A stretch of DNA of 64,000 nt from NCBI GenBank assembly GCA_032433765.1, contig JAVIAB010000160.1, positions 12,182,936 through 12,246,935 of the forward strand, written 5' to 3'. Position numbers and translations under genes: made by a program. Source of the DNA: Megaustenia siamemsis. Its lineage: Eukaryota; Mollusca; Gastropoda; Stylommatophora; Ariophantidae. This document shows, one piece after another, positions 21,480 to 33,344 of this stretch (position 1 is its first letter; every line of letters begins with the position of its first letter). Under the pieces are notes generated by a model. The model made no database searches. It was not told where the DNA came from and saw only the letters and a program-made list of their open reading frames with translations.

Positions 21480-22060
21480 TTTGATAATGGGTTAATATCA
21501 AACAGCGAGCTAGATGACATGAGAAGAACCCTAGACCAATTAAGTTAGAACTACCAGAGTGGTGGTCATCCAGTGGATACCATCACACTGTAATATACAA
21601 GGAAACGAGTACCCAGACAATCTAGCTAAAAGGGAGGGAGATTACCACAAGAGAACCATCTGGTCAGTTACGATGAAGCCAAACACATCATCAAAGGCCA
21701 GTATCATGAAAAATGGAAACAAGAACACCCAAAATATAACGAGAGGGATGGATACCTCCAACTATCAAGGAGGGATCAAGTCATCATACTTCGCCTACGC
21801 ACTGGCCACAACAGAATGAGAAACCACATGTTTACCAAACTCAAAATAGGAACTACCAGTCAGTGCCACTGTACCATGGATAACATGACAACAAAACACG
21901 TTCTACAGGATTGCCGCCACTACACAGATCTGGGGAGGTCAATGTGGTCCACACCCACCTTCCTGGAAGAGAAACTATATGAGGCAACCGAATCACTTAA
22001 ACAGCTGCCTTCATAAGAGAGTCTGGAGTCTCAGTCTGAATGACGCCATAATCGCAAAAG
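21480..22060 (+). pseudogene. Non-LTR family A, RNase H and C-terminal remnant
   Basis: Reading VVIQWIPSHCNIQGNEYPDN (21562 onward) is the RNase H His motif, with the expected E-R-A-D changed to E-Y-P-D. A later frame gives MRNHMFTKLKIGTTSQCHC and HVLQDCRHYTDLGRSMW, the terminal Cys/His segment also found in the minus-strand copy at 26518-28805. Frameshifted and 5'-truncated. Confidence 0.9.
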
Positions 22061-22490
22061 TAGAAGAAGAATGATATCAAACAACAGATCCAAGTAACTA
22101 ACTCAACGTTTCCCTTCAATGATGATAAAACTGCGGAGCCGAAGACACGTTTAAAGAACGAACAATAAGCACATCCAGAAATAAATATGTTTTAGGAAAT
22201 GTAGAGAAGGTAAGTGACCAAGTTGAGTTACCAAGTTGGATGCACATTTCTGAGCGACAGCTCGATTCGTGATTCCTCACTCGTCCTTGTTACTTTTCTT
22301 TTTGTCTCTACTGTTTCTCTCTTGACATGTGACAATTGATATTAATAACATTCACAAGACTTTTTTCTCATTCTTCTGCTTTCCTTCTTTTCCTTTCACG
22401 GTCGAGGTGGGATACACTTTGCGGTTTTTCGTCCTTTCAGCGTCGAGGTGAGATACACTTTGCGGTTTTTCGCCTTTTTGTTCGCCTCTA
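22061..22490. other. No gene recognised; small tandem duplication
   Basis: A segment of about 45 bp around 'gatacactttgcggtttttc' is duplicated in tandem at about 22395-22475. Nothing else is recognised. Confidence 0.6.
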
Positions 22491-22494
22491 GTGT

Positions 22495-23115
22495 TGTTAT
22501 GTTTCCTAGTGTTTACACTCCATCGATCCATCTTCTTTTGTGGTCGACCCTTTGATCTGATTTTCTTGCAAAGCTTATTGAAGGCTCATTGTGTTGTGTT
22601 TTAATCTTTCTACCTTATTACACCGTCAAACAATTTTATCTGTTGCTTCTTTATATACTCTATTGCAGGAATTATTCCTAGCTTTTATTCTCAATTCTTT
22701 TTTTGCTCATTTCTTCGTTTCTGATCTTATCTCTCAGGCTGTATCCTGTCATTCGCCTAAAACATTCAATTTTGGCAGAGGTTATTTTTCTAATTGTTCT
22801 TGCATCTCGAGTCCAGGACTGGCATTGGTAGCTAAACGTTGGTACACATATTGTATTGTAGAGTGCCCGTTTTGCCTCTTTTGTGTTATTTCCTTGTTGG
22901 ACAATGGTGGTGATAGCTGTCCAATTATTTGACAAGCTTTGTTGGATCTTAAATCTATCTCTGTTGTTTGTGAATTGTCGTTTGTCACTAAACTTCCTTT
23001 GTATTTAAATTCCCCTACTTGTTTTAGATGTCTGCCTTCTAACTTTATGTTGATGTTATATTTCTGTTTTGCGAGACAGTCTGTTAGTGAAATAATGTGC
23101 TGCTATTCCCCATTG
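22495..23115 (-). pseudogene. Non-LTR family F, 3' fragment
   Basis: Minus-strand pieces in different frames: N-T-I-C-V-P-T-F-S-Y-Q-C-Q-S-W-T, R-K-I-T-S-A-K-I-E-C-F-R-R-M-T-G, and IIPAIEYIKKQQIK. This is the post-RT region of a LINE family also found at 55631, 57606 and 58120. Multiple frameshifts. Confidence 0.78.
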
Positions 23116-23475
23116 TAGTTATGTTTACTTCTGTAGACTGCGAACTTTATCGATATGTCAGTGTAATACGATTTACTTTTCTTGTGTTGATGTGTTTACC
23201 TATCATCGATAGGACAACGTGTATTCGCGGTTCGACAGGCAAACATCTATTTTGACAACAATGGCGCCTTGTGGGAATGCCCACCCCGAATGTACAAAGT
23301 CTGTGATGGTAGATGCGACGGAATAATCAGAAATGATCAACGGCTCAGGAAGCAAGCGAAAACAGCAAAGTGTGTGGTACGCAAGAGGCATATCAGAGAC
23401 AAGATGGTAAGAATGTGAGTACATAGAGGATGAAAAATATACATTTATATACTCAGGCAATACAACATGACCTCA
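23116..23475. other. No gene recognised
   Basis: Includes an 85-codon minus-strand frame (23460-23203) with no known domain. Confidence 0.6.
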
Positions 23476-26000
23476 AAGTTGAGTAATACAAATGAAAAGA
23501 AAGCTGCAAAAATATATAAGTATTAACTGGACGTACGATGGAAATATGCTACTAAAAATGAAAGCAAAATCATTCGACATAGCAATAATACAGACGTACG
23601 CCGCACCTACACAAGATTATACAGATGAACAAATAGAGGCATACTCTGAAGATCTAAACACAGTTATGAAGCAAGTGAAATCTTCAGACATCCTGATTAT
23701 AATAGTGATATGAATGCTAAAGTACGAAAAGGTAGATATATGACCATTATAGGAAATCATGGTTTAAGGGAAAAAATGACAGAGGAAAAAGATTAATACA
23801 ATTCTGTGAAGAAAACAGGCTGATAATATGTAACACCTTCTTTGAGCAAGGAAAAAGGAAACTATACACATGGAAAAGCCCTGGAGATAAGAAGAGGAAT
23901 CAAATAGATTACATAATGATAAAAGATAGGTTACGTAACAGCGTCAAGAAAGCCAAAACATAAACAGGAGCAGATATTAACTTAGATCACAATCCTGTAA
24001 TGATTAAAATTAAAGTCAAAACTAAAGAGAAACAAACAAAACACTAATTCAACAACAATATCAATAGAAATAACTTTAAATAAAAAAAAGATGTTAAAGA
24101 TACTTATATAATACAAGTAAGAACACATACCAGAAGATGCTAGAAAAAATGGATTGAGCAGTACAGAAGAGAAAATCCTGATGAAAAAGTTAAATAAATG
24201 GCAAGGCATAAAGGAAAGCATACAAGAAACATGTGACATCTTACCTAACAAAGAAAAGAACAACAAACGAAAATGAATGAATGATGCCGTCCTGGAAAAA
24301 AATGGAAAAAAAAGAAGACAAGCGAAGAACACTACCCAATACAACAAAATAGATAATTAAAATAAGCTAGATGTGCAAAAAGGAAAACGATGACTGGCTC
24401 AACTAAAGATGTCTAGAAATGGAAAATATGGAAAATAAACAATATTTAAGAGGAATGCATATAGAAGTAAAGAGAATGACTAGTAAAAATAAATAAAGCA
24501 ACAGAAAGTGGATGTTTTGCCAGGAAAAAAGGAAAAATGCTTACAGACAATAAACGATACTACCAATAAATGGCAGGAATACATAACAGAATTATTTTAT
24601 TGGCGAAATGGAATAGAACCCAATTATAAAATGTACATCAGACTATATAATCTTAAAATCTAAAGTGGAAAAGAGCTGTACAAACATTGAAAAAGGGAAA
24701 AGTTGCAGGTCCTGACAACATACAAATAGAGTTGATAAAGGCACTATAAGATTTTGGCATTGAAGTGATCACATACATATGCAACGACATATACCATACA
24801 GGATACATACAAAATGACTAAAAATATCAACGTTCATTGTATTGCCTAAAAAGAATGATGCAGTTGAATGCATTGATTTTACAACAATAAGCCTAATGTG
24901 CAATGTAATAAAAAATATTGCTAAAAGTTATACATGGAATGATTGAGAATAAAATTAATATCTAATTAGAAGGACAACAATTTGGATTTAGGAAAAACAG
25001 TGGGACGAAAGAAGTCATATTCTGCAAGAGGACGTTTTTTGAAAAGTATACAGAATTAAACAAACCAATATATGCCTGCTTGATAGACTACACCTAAGCT
25101 TTTGATAGAATACACCATAATCAACGTATAGAATGCCTAAAAGTTATACATCTAGATGACACAGACATGCGAATAATATGTAATTTATACTGGGAGCAAA
25201 CATAAATATTAAAATATCACATAGGAAACTCTACACCTATTGAAATAAAAAGTGTAATAAAACAGGGGTGCATCCTATCACCAAGCTTGTTCAATCTATA
25301 TACACAGAGCAAATCTTTAAAAGCATCTCAGAGATGCCAAGCCTAAACATTAATGGAAAGATTATCAATAACCTAAGATATGCTGATGGTAGTGTATTAC
25401 TAGCAAAAAATCCTAAAGATCTACAACAATTACTTAATGAAATAAACATGACAAGCAAAAAATATGGACTAGACATGAATATCAAACAGACTAAAACTAC
25501 GATCATAAACATAGACAATTCTCAAGAGCTACAAATAAATATTAAAGTTGAAGGAGTACATCTGGAGACAGTTCAGAACTACAACTACCTGGGACATACT
25601 ATAACCAGTGATGGAAAATGTACAACTGAAATACACAAAAGAATAGGTATGGCAAAAAGTAATTTCAATGTCATGAGAAATATACTAAAATCAAAATAAA
25701 TAACAGCAGAGCTAAAACTAAGAAGTAATTTTAATGTCATGAGAAATATACTAAAATCAAAACAAATAACACCAGGGCTAAAACTAAGAATATCAAAATG
25801 TTACATCTTCTCAATATTATCTGAGAATATATCTCAATAAAAGAGGTAGAGGTAGGTAAAGACTAACATTGGCGAGTGACGTCAAAAAGATGGACAGGTC
25901 AGCCTATGACTACCTGCACTATCAAAGCAAGAGACAGAGCGGAATGGCGCTCCATGGTAGCCAACCGTCGATGCAGAGACGGCCTCTCAATGATGATGAG
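23476..26000 (+). pseudogene. Non-LTR family E, longest copy (endonuclease, RT and 3' end)
   Basis: Order on the plus strand: apurinic-type endonuclease pieces (FDIAIIQTYAAPTQDYTDEQ at about 23576-23635; then N-A-K-V, YTWKSPGDKKRNQIDYIMI, LDHNPV); linker; then RT from about 24690 (GKVAGPDNIQIELIKAL, CLIDYT*AFDRI, IKQGCILSPSLFNLY, LRYADGSVLLAKN, YNYLGHTITSDGKCTTEI) to 25710. The 3' end, S-D-V-K...M-A-L-H-G-S with an atg-rich tail, follows an internal deletion near 25830. Numerous stops, frameshifts and Y-A-D-D changed to Y-A-D-G show it is inactive. Confidence 0.9.
25660..25790 (+). repeat. 66-bp tandem duplication inside family E coding region
   Basis: 'aatgtcatgagaaatatact' and its neighbours occur twice in direct succession, with a few differences (ataaca/acaaat, cagcag/caccag). 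It lies just downstream of the YLG...SDGKC block. Confidence 0.9.
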
Positions 26001-26104
26001 TACTATATAAATAGTGCCAAAGTTTGGACAAATATGTACCGACCTGCATAATGGCTGAAAGAAAGATAGTTATAGTTTACTTTAATCAACAGGTTATCGG
26101 AAGA

Positions 26105-26135
26105 TGCGGAGACGGCACTCAATGATGATGATGAG
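26105..26135 (+). repeat. Detached family E terminal segment
   Basis: 'tgcggagacggcactcaatg' with atgatgatg repeats the E 3' terminus (25973-25999) about 130 bp further on, after AT-rich filler. Confidence 0.6.
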
Positions 26136-26136
26136 T

Positions 26137-26260
26137 CCGGAAACCACGGTGATTGAGTTGTTAGTGTATCAGCTACTGAACGGCTTAGGTCCAATTCATA
26201 GATGTGCGTTTTTTGTGTGGATCGGCACGGCTTGCATGTAAAGTAACAATTAGAAGAGGA
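26137..26260 (+). repeat. Possible decayed tRNA-like SINE head
   Basis: 'tgattgagttgttagtg' resembles a pol III A box and 'ggtccaattcat' a degenerate B box at tRNA-like spacing. No tail or flanking duplication is visible. It differs from the main SINE of this window. Confidence 0.3.
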
Positions 26261-26299
26261 ATAAACCGTAAAACTGAATTATAACAGGAATAGTTCTCC

Positions 26300-26490
26300 G
26301 ACCCCATGCTACGTTCTATGCTACACATTCAAACACGCCCCAATGTTACGCCCACAAGCCACGCCTCCATGCTACACCCATAAGCCACGCGTCCATGCTA
26401 CACCCACAAGCCACGCCTCCATGCTACGCCCACAAGCCACGCCTCCAATCTACTTCAAACTACGCTCCCAAAACCACACCCCCATGCTAT
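26300..26490. repeat. CATGCTACGCC-type minisatellite, left block
   Basis: Copies of 'ccatgctac' joined by 'gcccacaagccacgcctc' or shorter linkers. The related, larger array lies at 28806-30275, beyond a family A element. The block is followed by a (CT)n run at 26500-26517. Confidence 0.85.
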
Positions 26491-26517
26491 GCCCTTATAC
26501 TCTCTCTCTCTCTCTCT

Positions 26518-28805
26518 GCGATCAAGACTCAATCAGAGGTGGATTCCCGAATCTCTCATGAAGTCAGCTGTCTGTTTAAGCGAATCGATTGCACCATATA
26601 GTTTTCCTTCCAGGGAGGTGGGCGTGCACCACATTGCTCTTCTCAGGTCTGTGTACTGGGAGCAATCCTGTAGAACATGTTTTGTAGTCATATTGTCCAG
26701 TGTACAGTGGCATAGGCTAGTTGTACCTATTTTGAATTTGGTGAACATGTGATTTCTCATTCTATTGTGGCCAGTGAGTAGGCGAAGTATGAAAACTTGA
26801 TCCCTCCTTGATAGTTGGTGGTATCCGTCACTCTCGTTATGCTTTGGGTGTTCTCGTTTCCATTTTTCATGGAACTGACCCTTGAGGATGGATTTGGCTT
26901 CATAACTGAGCGGATGGTTCTCTTGTGTTAATCTCCGTTTCCTCTTTAGCTAATTTGTCTGCGCGTTCGTTCCCGTGTATATTACAGTGTGATGGTATCT
27001 ACTGAATGATTACTCTCTGGAAGTTATTACTACATTACATCTAGTTCATTGTTCTTGGGGCCGTTTAGAGCTGATAATACTGACAGTGCATCAGTCAGAA
27101 TCACCAATTTATTGTGCATGTTATTTTTGTGTTGAGTAGCCAGTGTTGCAGCATCTCTGATGGCCTCAGTTTCTGCTTTAAAGTTGTTTGAGAATTTTCC
27201 AGTAGCTATTGACTTGGTGATCTCGTCCTGGTTATTCAGCGTCAAGAACACACCTCCCCCTCCATTTCTGGTGGCATTTGTAGCAGAGCCATCTGTGTAT
27301 ATGTGGGACCATGAGTCCTGTGGGTAGGTATCGTGTATGTGTTTTTCTGCTACGTGTGTTCTTTCAGTGTCTGATTGGGTGCCTTTTTTCATGATTCCTG
27401 TAATATTTTCCTTAAGTTCTGGCATTTTATGCTTTCCATGAGGAGACATATGAGATGGTTCCAAGGGTTTCGATATTGTTTGGAAAGTACTGGGTCTCCA
27501 GTAGTTAGTTCATTGGCAGTTGCCGCGAACTTGCGCCTCTTTAGTCGTACAATTCCGGAACCAGATATTCTTTGGTGCATGGGGTGGCTAAGGAGCCTTG
27601 TATATTTCTCCGCTTGTTGCAAAACTTTAGTGACCCCTCTGTCATCTAGGGGTTGTAAACCTGTCACTGTTTCTAGAGTCTTGATAGGTGTAGATTTCAT
27701 AGCACCAGTGATGATACGGGCAGCTAGGTTCTGTGTTCTGTTAATTTTGCTAAGGTGTGATTTGGAAGCCATAGCCCAGGCTGTGACTCCATACTCTAGT
27801 ACTGGTCTGACACTTCCCACGTATAGTCTTTTCAAAATATTGCTGTCTGTCCCCTAGTCCGCTCCTGCCAATTTCTTCATAATATTTGTTCGTTTTCTGG
27901 CTTTTGTCCTTGCTCTCTCTATCTGATTTTTTCAAGTCATTCTGCGATTCATGGCGACGCCAAGATATGTTGGGTTTTGGTCAATAGGGAGTGTATGGTC
28001 TTTTATCTTCAAGTTTGCGGAGAGTGTGTTTTTTAGAGAGTAGTTTTAATTTTCGTTGATTGGTAAGAACAAGCTGTTCGTCCATTTTTCAAGTTCCCCT
28101 AGGGCATCTTGCATCCTGGGTCCAGCCACCGACATACTTTCCTCGCGAACCCATAACGCATCATCTGCGTATATTGCTGAGTGTATTCTGGGTGGAATGT
28201 CCATTACGATGTCATTTATGAAAATTAAAAAGAGTGTTGGAGACAAGACTCCGCCTTGTGGGACACCTTGTACGATGGAGACCTTCTTACTTAGTTGACC
28301 TTGAACTTGTTCCCCTGGCCGTTCTATCCTGAATGTATTGAGAGACCCAATTGAATAAACGACCCTGGATGCCAAGTCTAAAAAGCTTGTTCTATAAACT
28401 CTCTCGCCAAACCCTATAAAAAGCCTTCTCCTTGTCGACCCATACTGCCAGTGTGTGTTTCTTTTCTTGTAGATCATCCTCTATTTCCTGTGCAATGTAG
28501 GTGACCAGATCTTCAGTTGATCTGTGCTGACGGAAGCCACTTTGTTGTGGTACGATTTGTGTTGTTTTGTCTCCAATTACCACATAACTCTTCTGTTAAA
28601 CAGCATTTCCATGAGTTTACTCAGGCAGCTCAGTAGGCTAATTGGTCTATAACTACTTGGGTCTAGTGGGTCTTTTCCACGCTTGAGGATGGGCACCATA
28701 ATAGCTTCTTTCCAGATTGCCGGCACATGACATCTCTTCCAGCTAGCATTTATTATCCTTAGAAGCTGGCTCTTGGCGTTCTGTCCCAGATTTAGGAGCA
28801 TTTCG
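26518..28805 (-). pseudogene. Non-LTR family A (I/Nimbus-like), RT plus RNase H
   Basis: Minus strand from 28801: R-P-I-S-L-L-S-C (RT motif), V-D-K-E-K-A-F, GVPQGGVLSPTLFLIFIND (about 28236-28290), AIYADDALWV (about 28145-28180), LYVGSVRPVLEYGVTAWAM, then RNase H IYTDGSATNATRNGGGGV with Asp, KAETEAIRDAA with Glu and LVILTDALSV with Asp, S-H-C-N-I-H-G-N-E-R-A-D, and a terminal C-H-C...H-V-L-Q-D-C segment ending about 26533. All RNase H catalytic residues are readable. A Trp-to-TAG nonsense change near 26998 (I-I-Q-stop-I-P-S-H) and several frameshifts inactivate it. ORF1 and endonuclease are missing. It sits inside a minisatellite. Confidence 0.92.
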
Positions 28806-30275
28806 TTGCCCCCCCCTCATGCTACGCCTCCCTACATGCTACGCCTCAATCCATGCTACGCCTCCCACAATGCTAGGCCTCCTCCAATGCTTCGCCTCTC
28901 CACATGCTACGCCTCCCTCCATGCTACGTATCACCCAGTGCTACGCCTCCCCCAATGCTACGCCTCTCCCCATGCCACGCCTCCCTCCATACTACGCCTC
29001 CACCATGCTATGTCTACCTCCATGCTACGCCTCCCCCCATGCTACATCTCCCCAATGCTACGCCTACAACAATGCTACGCCCCCCTATGCTACGCCTCCC
29101 CACATGCTACGCCCCCCATGCTACGCCTTCCCCATGCTACGCCTCCTTCCATGCTACACCCGCCCATGCTACGCCTCCACATGCTACGCCCACCCCATGC
29201 TACGCCCCCCATGCTATGTCTCCCTCAATGCTTGCCTCCCTCATGCTACTCCTCCCCCCATGCTACGCGTCCCTCATGCAATGCCTACCACCATGCTATG
29301 CCTCCCTTCATCCTACGACCCCCATGCTACGCCTCCCTCCATGCCACGCCTCCCCCATGCTACGCCTCCCTTCATGCTACGCCTCACCCAGTGCTACGCC
29401 TCCCCCAATGCTACGCCTCTCCCCATTCTAAGCCTCCCTCCATACTACGCCTCCCCATGCTACGTCTCCCTCCATGCTACGCCTCCCCCCCCATGCTACA
29501 TCTCCCCCTATACTACGCCTTCCACAATGCTACGCCCCCCTCATGCTACGCCTCCCCCATGCTGCGCCACCCATGCTACGCTCCAATGCTATGTCTCCCC
29601 GACGCTACGCCTCCCCCATGCTACGCCTCCCTCCATGCTACGCCTCTTTCATGCTACGCCTCCCTCCATGCTACGCCTCCCCCCATGCTACGCCTCCCCT
29701 TCTATGCTACGCCTCCCCCCATGCTACGCCTCCCTCCATGCTACGCCTCCCCCATGCTGCGCCACCCATGCTACGCTCCAATGCTATGTCTCCCCGACGC
29801 TACGCCTCCCCCATGCTACGCCTCCCTCCATGCTACGCCTCTTTCATGCTACGCCTCTCTCCATGCTACGCCTTCCTTCATACTACGCCCCCCATGCTAC
29901 GCCTCCCTCCAAGCTACGCCTGCCTCTTGCTACGCCTCCCCCATGCTACGCCCCTCATTCTACGCCAGCCATGCTACGCCTGCCCCCATACTACGCCTCC
30001 TTCCATGCTACGCCTCCCTCCATCCTACGCCTCCCTCCATGCTACGCCTCCCCCCATGCTACGCCTCCCTCCATGCTACGCCTCCCCCCATGCTACGCCT
30101 CCCCTTCCATGCTACGCCTCCCCCCATGCTACGCCTCCCTCCATGCTACGCCTCCCCCCATGCTACGCCTCCCCCCTTGCTACGCCTCCCTCCATGCTAC
30201 GCCTCCCCCTCCATGCTACGCCTCCCCCCTTGCTACGCCTCCCCCCATGCTACGCCTTCCCCCTTGCTACGCCAC
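28806..30275. repeat. CATGCTACGCCTCCC minisatellite, 1.5 kb
   Basis: Roughly 90-100 copies of 'ccatgctacgcctccc' with 13-18 bp periods from varying C-run and linker lengths. An internal segment of about 140 bp (around 29540-29680) is repeated near 29730-29870, a higher-order duplication. Pyrimidine-rich, so long open frames (up to 517 codons, M-L-R-L-P-P-C-Y-A-S) arise by chance. Confidence 0.95.
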
Positions 30276-30603
30276 TATAACATTGCACCCAATAAGTATG
30301 ACAATCTGTTACAAACTCTAGTATGAAACACTCGTTAGTCTGGTCAGACTAATTTCGTATTCCTCTTCTGTCTCCATGTCTATTGATCATGCAAATTTGA
30401 TCTGTTTTCCAGTTGGCGTGGTAGGGATAGAAACAACACTGTGGCTTGAGACAGTCAGCCGCATGGCATGATCAATACTCGTACTAGTGTGTGTGTGTCA
30501 AGACTTTCCTCTCCAGCCTGCCTTACAGCTTACACACCCCGACAACGTACAAACACCAACCGTCTTGGAGGTTGGTCAAGAAAAATCCAAAAAGCGAATC
30601 AAT
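30276..30603. other. No gene recognised
   Basis: Ordinary sequence between the minisatellite and the family D tail. No motif identified. Confidence 0.6.
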
Positions 30604-31684
30604 CATCATCATCGTGTGCCATACCGGTTGGTGTAGGCGACCATGTCCTTCGACAATCTTCTATCCACCCTACATCGTATCAATTGTGTTGTTGACTGTT
30701 TTCCATGACATGACACCAAGCTATTTAGTATTTTCTCTCTCTGTTGCATGTCATCTCTCTTTCCCTGTATTTTGCCAGTTGCAACCAAGTATTCCAACTT
30801 TTCTCTTCTCATGATGTGCCCGAAAAATGTTCATTGTTTCTTTCGGATGTTTCTTAGGAGTTCCCTTTTCGTGTTGGCTTCTTTGAGAACTTCCTCATTG
30901 GTCTTTTTAGCTGTTCAGGGAACTTTTAACATTCTTCTGAGAAATCCCATCTCTGTGGCCTCTAATCGTCTTTTAAATTCTTTTGTTTACTATCAATGAT
31001 TCGCTTTCGATGGTTAGAATTGGTTCTATATAGCACCGATGACCTCTCTTTCTCACTTATATTGACATAGATTTGTTGCATAAGATATTTTTCATTTTCT
31101 GAAATGCTATTTTGGCCTGAGTTATTCTGCTTTTTATTTCTGTTGTGCATCTCCCATCAGATGTTATTGTTGTGCCCAAGTATTTGAAACGTTGCACTTA
31201 TTTCAGATTTGTCCTGGTTTTTTTAAATGTTGTGTTGCATGATAATGACGATTGTTTCTTCGATATGGCCATTGCTTATGTTTTCTTACTATTCAGACTG
31301 AGACCTTTCTTATTGCTTTCTTTTACTATTATGCCTAATTTTTTTTTTGTAGTTCATTCTCTGCTATTAAGACTGTGTATTGCGCATATCCTAAATTGTT
31401 AATGTTGTGATCGTTGACTTCAACTCCTTTTATATCTACTATTAATTTCTTACTATTTTCGCTGTAAAGTGAAAACAAATCCGGCGACAGAACACAGCCT
31501 TGTATGACTCCTTGTTCTGAAGACTGAAACTGTCCTTTTTGGTTGCTAATTCTTATGGCTGAGGTTTGTTGCCAGTACATGTTTTTTTTATGATTCGCAG
31601 ATCCTTGCCATCAATGTTTAATTTCTCCAGCATATTGATTATTTCCACATGCTTTACTTTGTCAAATGCTTTTGATAGTCTATA

Positions 31685-31950
31685 CAATTTTTGAAATGAT
31701 AAAATATGAAATTTTTGGGGCATGTTAAAAGACACAACAGCCTACTAAAAGTAATATTGGAAGGGAAAATACAGGGTAATAGAGGCAGAGGCAGACCAAA
31801 ACTAACATTGACGAGTAACATGAAAAGATGGACAAGACAGCCTATGATAACCTGTACCATCAATGAAAGAGATAGAGCGGAATGGCGCTCCATGGTAGCC
31901 AACATTCCATGTGGAAACGGCACTTGATGATGACGATAAAGCACATATAC
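31685..31950 (+). mobile_element. Family E 3' fragment nested in family D
   Basis: Plus strand F-L-G-H-V-K-R-H-N-S-L-L-K-V, GRGRPKLTLTSNMKRWTRQP, DRAEWRSMVANIPCGNGT, ending 'gatgatgacgata'. It interrupts family D between the codons for C-F-I and D-Y-x-K-A-F. A possible very short target duplication is 'tat'. It is the cleanest single-copy version of the E terminus here. Confidence 0.87.
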
Positions 31951-32001
31951 AGATCTTTCGTAACCACTATAGCTCTTTCTATCCATGTTCTCCGAATATA
32001 T

Positions 32002-32327
32002 AAAAGTAAAGTAAAGTCACGCCAAGTGGCGTATAGGGAAATATGGTGTTAGTGACCCGCCACGCCAAGTGGCGTATAGGGAAATATGGCGTTAGTGACC
32101 CGCCACGCCAAGTGGCGTATAGGGAAATATGGTGTTAGTGACCATATATTTTACAGACCTTCAGCACATGATTTTTGGGGTAATCTGGTCAGTATTACGC
32201 CCGTGCTGCTTTACTTTCCCAGAAAAAAATCCGGTACCCATTTAAGGATGGGTGAACCCGGAAGCCGTCGGTTGGGATCGAACCCTACCCCTTATCCGTG
32301 GTAGTCCAGTTCACTAACCACTGAGCT
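32002..32327 (-). mobile_element. SINE nested in family D, 15-bp TSD, triplicated 3' end
   Basis: Minus-strand SINE of the same family as 17225-17483, with A and B boxes near the right end. Flanked by the 15-bp duplication 'gttctccgaatatat' (31987-32001 and 32328-32342). Its 3' end with the 'acgccaagtggcgt' hairpin is present almost three times in tandem, before the tail. Confidence 0.93.
32012..32142 (-). repeat. 43-bp triplication of the SINE 3' end
   Basis: 'cacgccaagtggcgtatagg' through 'gttagtga' is repeated three times with a 43-bp period and almost no divergence. The other SINE copies have it once. Confidence 0.95.
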
Positions 32328-33344
32328 GTTCTCCGAATATATATTGCATTATTGGTACCCTTTCCTTATACAAATCCACATTGTTTCTCATGATCACTTA
32401 TTTCTGGTTTCATTTGTTTCTTAAACGTCTCATGATTATTCTCATTCATATAGTGGTCATATGACTCATGAGATGCGTGGAGATGTAGTGTGATGGCCAC
32501 AATCAGTGGCATCTGACTTCTTCGGTATCGTTGCAAAGATAGATTTAGTAGATCTTCGGGTATATGTCATACGTTGTGTATGTCATTGAGTAGTTTTGTT
32601 ATGGCTTGTACTCCCAGCTCTCTTAATGCATTTATTTCTTCGATTGGTCTTTTGTCGGGACCTTGAGATTTGCCTCTTTTCATGTGTTGAATTTCATCCT
32701 CCACTTCACTCTGCATTATTGGTGCTTCTGTGTCTTTGTTTGAATTGTTCAGCTTTGGTCTTTCATCATCATAGAGTTGACCGATATATTCTGTCCCAAT
32801 TTCCATTATCTTCTCCTGTCTCATTATTATATTTCCTTGCTTTAATTTCATACATCCTGTAACTTTGACTTCTTTTCTTTCTGTTAATTCATTTATCTGA
32901 TTGTCCATAAATTTTGTGTCTTTCTTTTGTTGGTTTTTAATTTCTTCACATACTGCTTTATGCATCCTTCCTTTGCATTCCTGCATTTGTTTTGGATCTT
33001 TTTGTGCAATATTTTGTACATCCGTTCTTCTTACTTATGTTTTCGTCTTTGTCCATTAGTTCTAGTATTTCTTCTGTCATCCATTTCTTTTTGTTGATTA
33101 TTTTGATCACTGGTGTTACTTCTCTTGATGTTTATTGAACTGAATGTTTGAGCATTTCCCACAATTCCTCGATGTCCTGTATTTTCTCAATAGCATTATG
33201 CCTATTTTGTACTATCGTACTGTACTTATCACTCATCTGTCTATCTACTCTAAGCATATTTAGTTCTAATTTCATGCTTCTTTAGGGTTTCTGTGTCTTC
33301 CGCAGTTTTATTTTCATCTTTCCAACTACTGGTACATGACCACT

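Larger units (their letters stand above)
30604..33340 (-). pseudogene. Non-LTR family D, long copy split by two insertions
   Basis: Read on the minus strand from about 33340: KIINKKKWMTEEILELMDKD, the pre-RT linker, MKRGKSQGPDKRPIEEINAL, G-T-N-N-A-I-Y-I-R-R-T-W-I-E-R, [SINE at 32327-32002], D-L-Y-M-C-F-I, [family E at 31950-31685], L-S-K-A-F-D-K-V-K-H, Q-G-C-V-L-S-P-D-L-F, G-Y-A-Q-Y-T-V-L-I-A (Y-A-D-D lost), and MRREKLEYLVATGKIQGKRD to about 30610. The LINE reading continues across both insertions, so both are younger. 5' end missing. Confidence 0.88.

Noticed and set aside
28773..30326. 517- and 500-codon open frames rich in M-L-R-L-P-P-C-Y-A-S
   Set aside because: Three overlapping plus-strand frames are open at once over a C/T-rich minisatellite, which is compositional.
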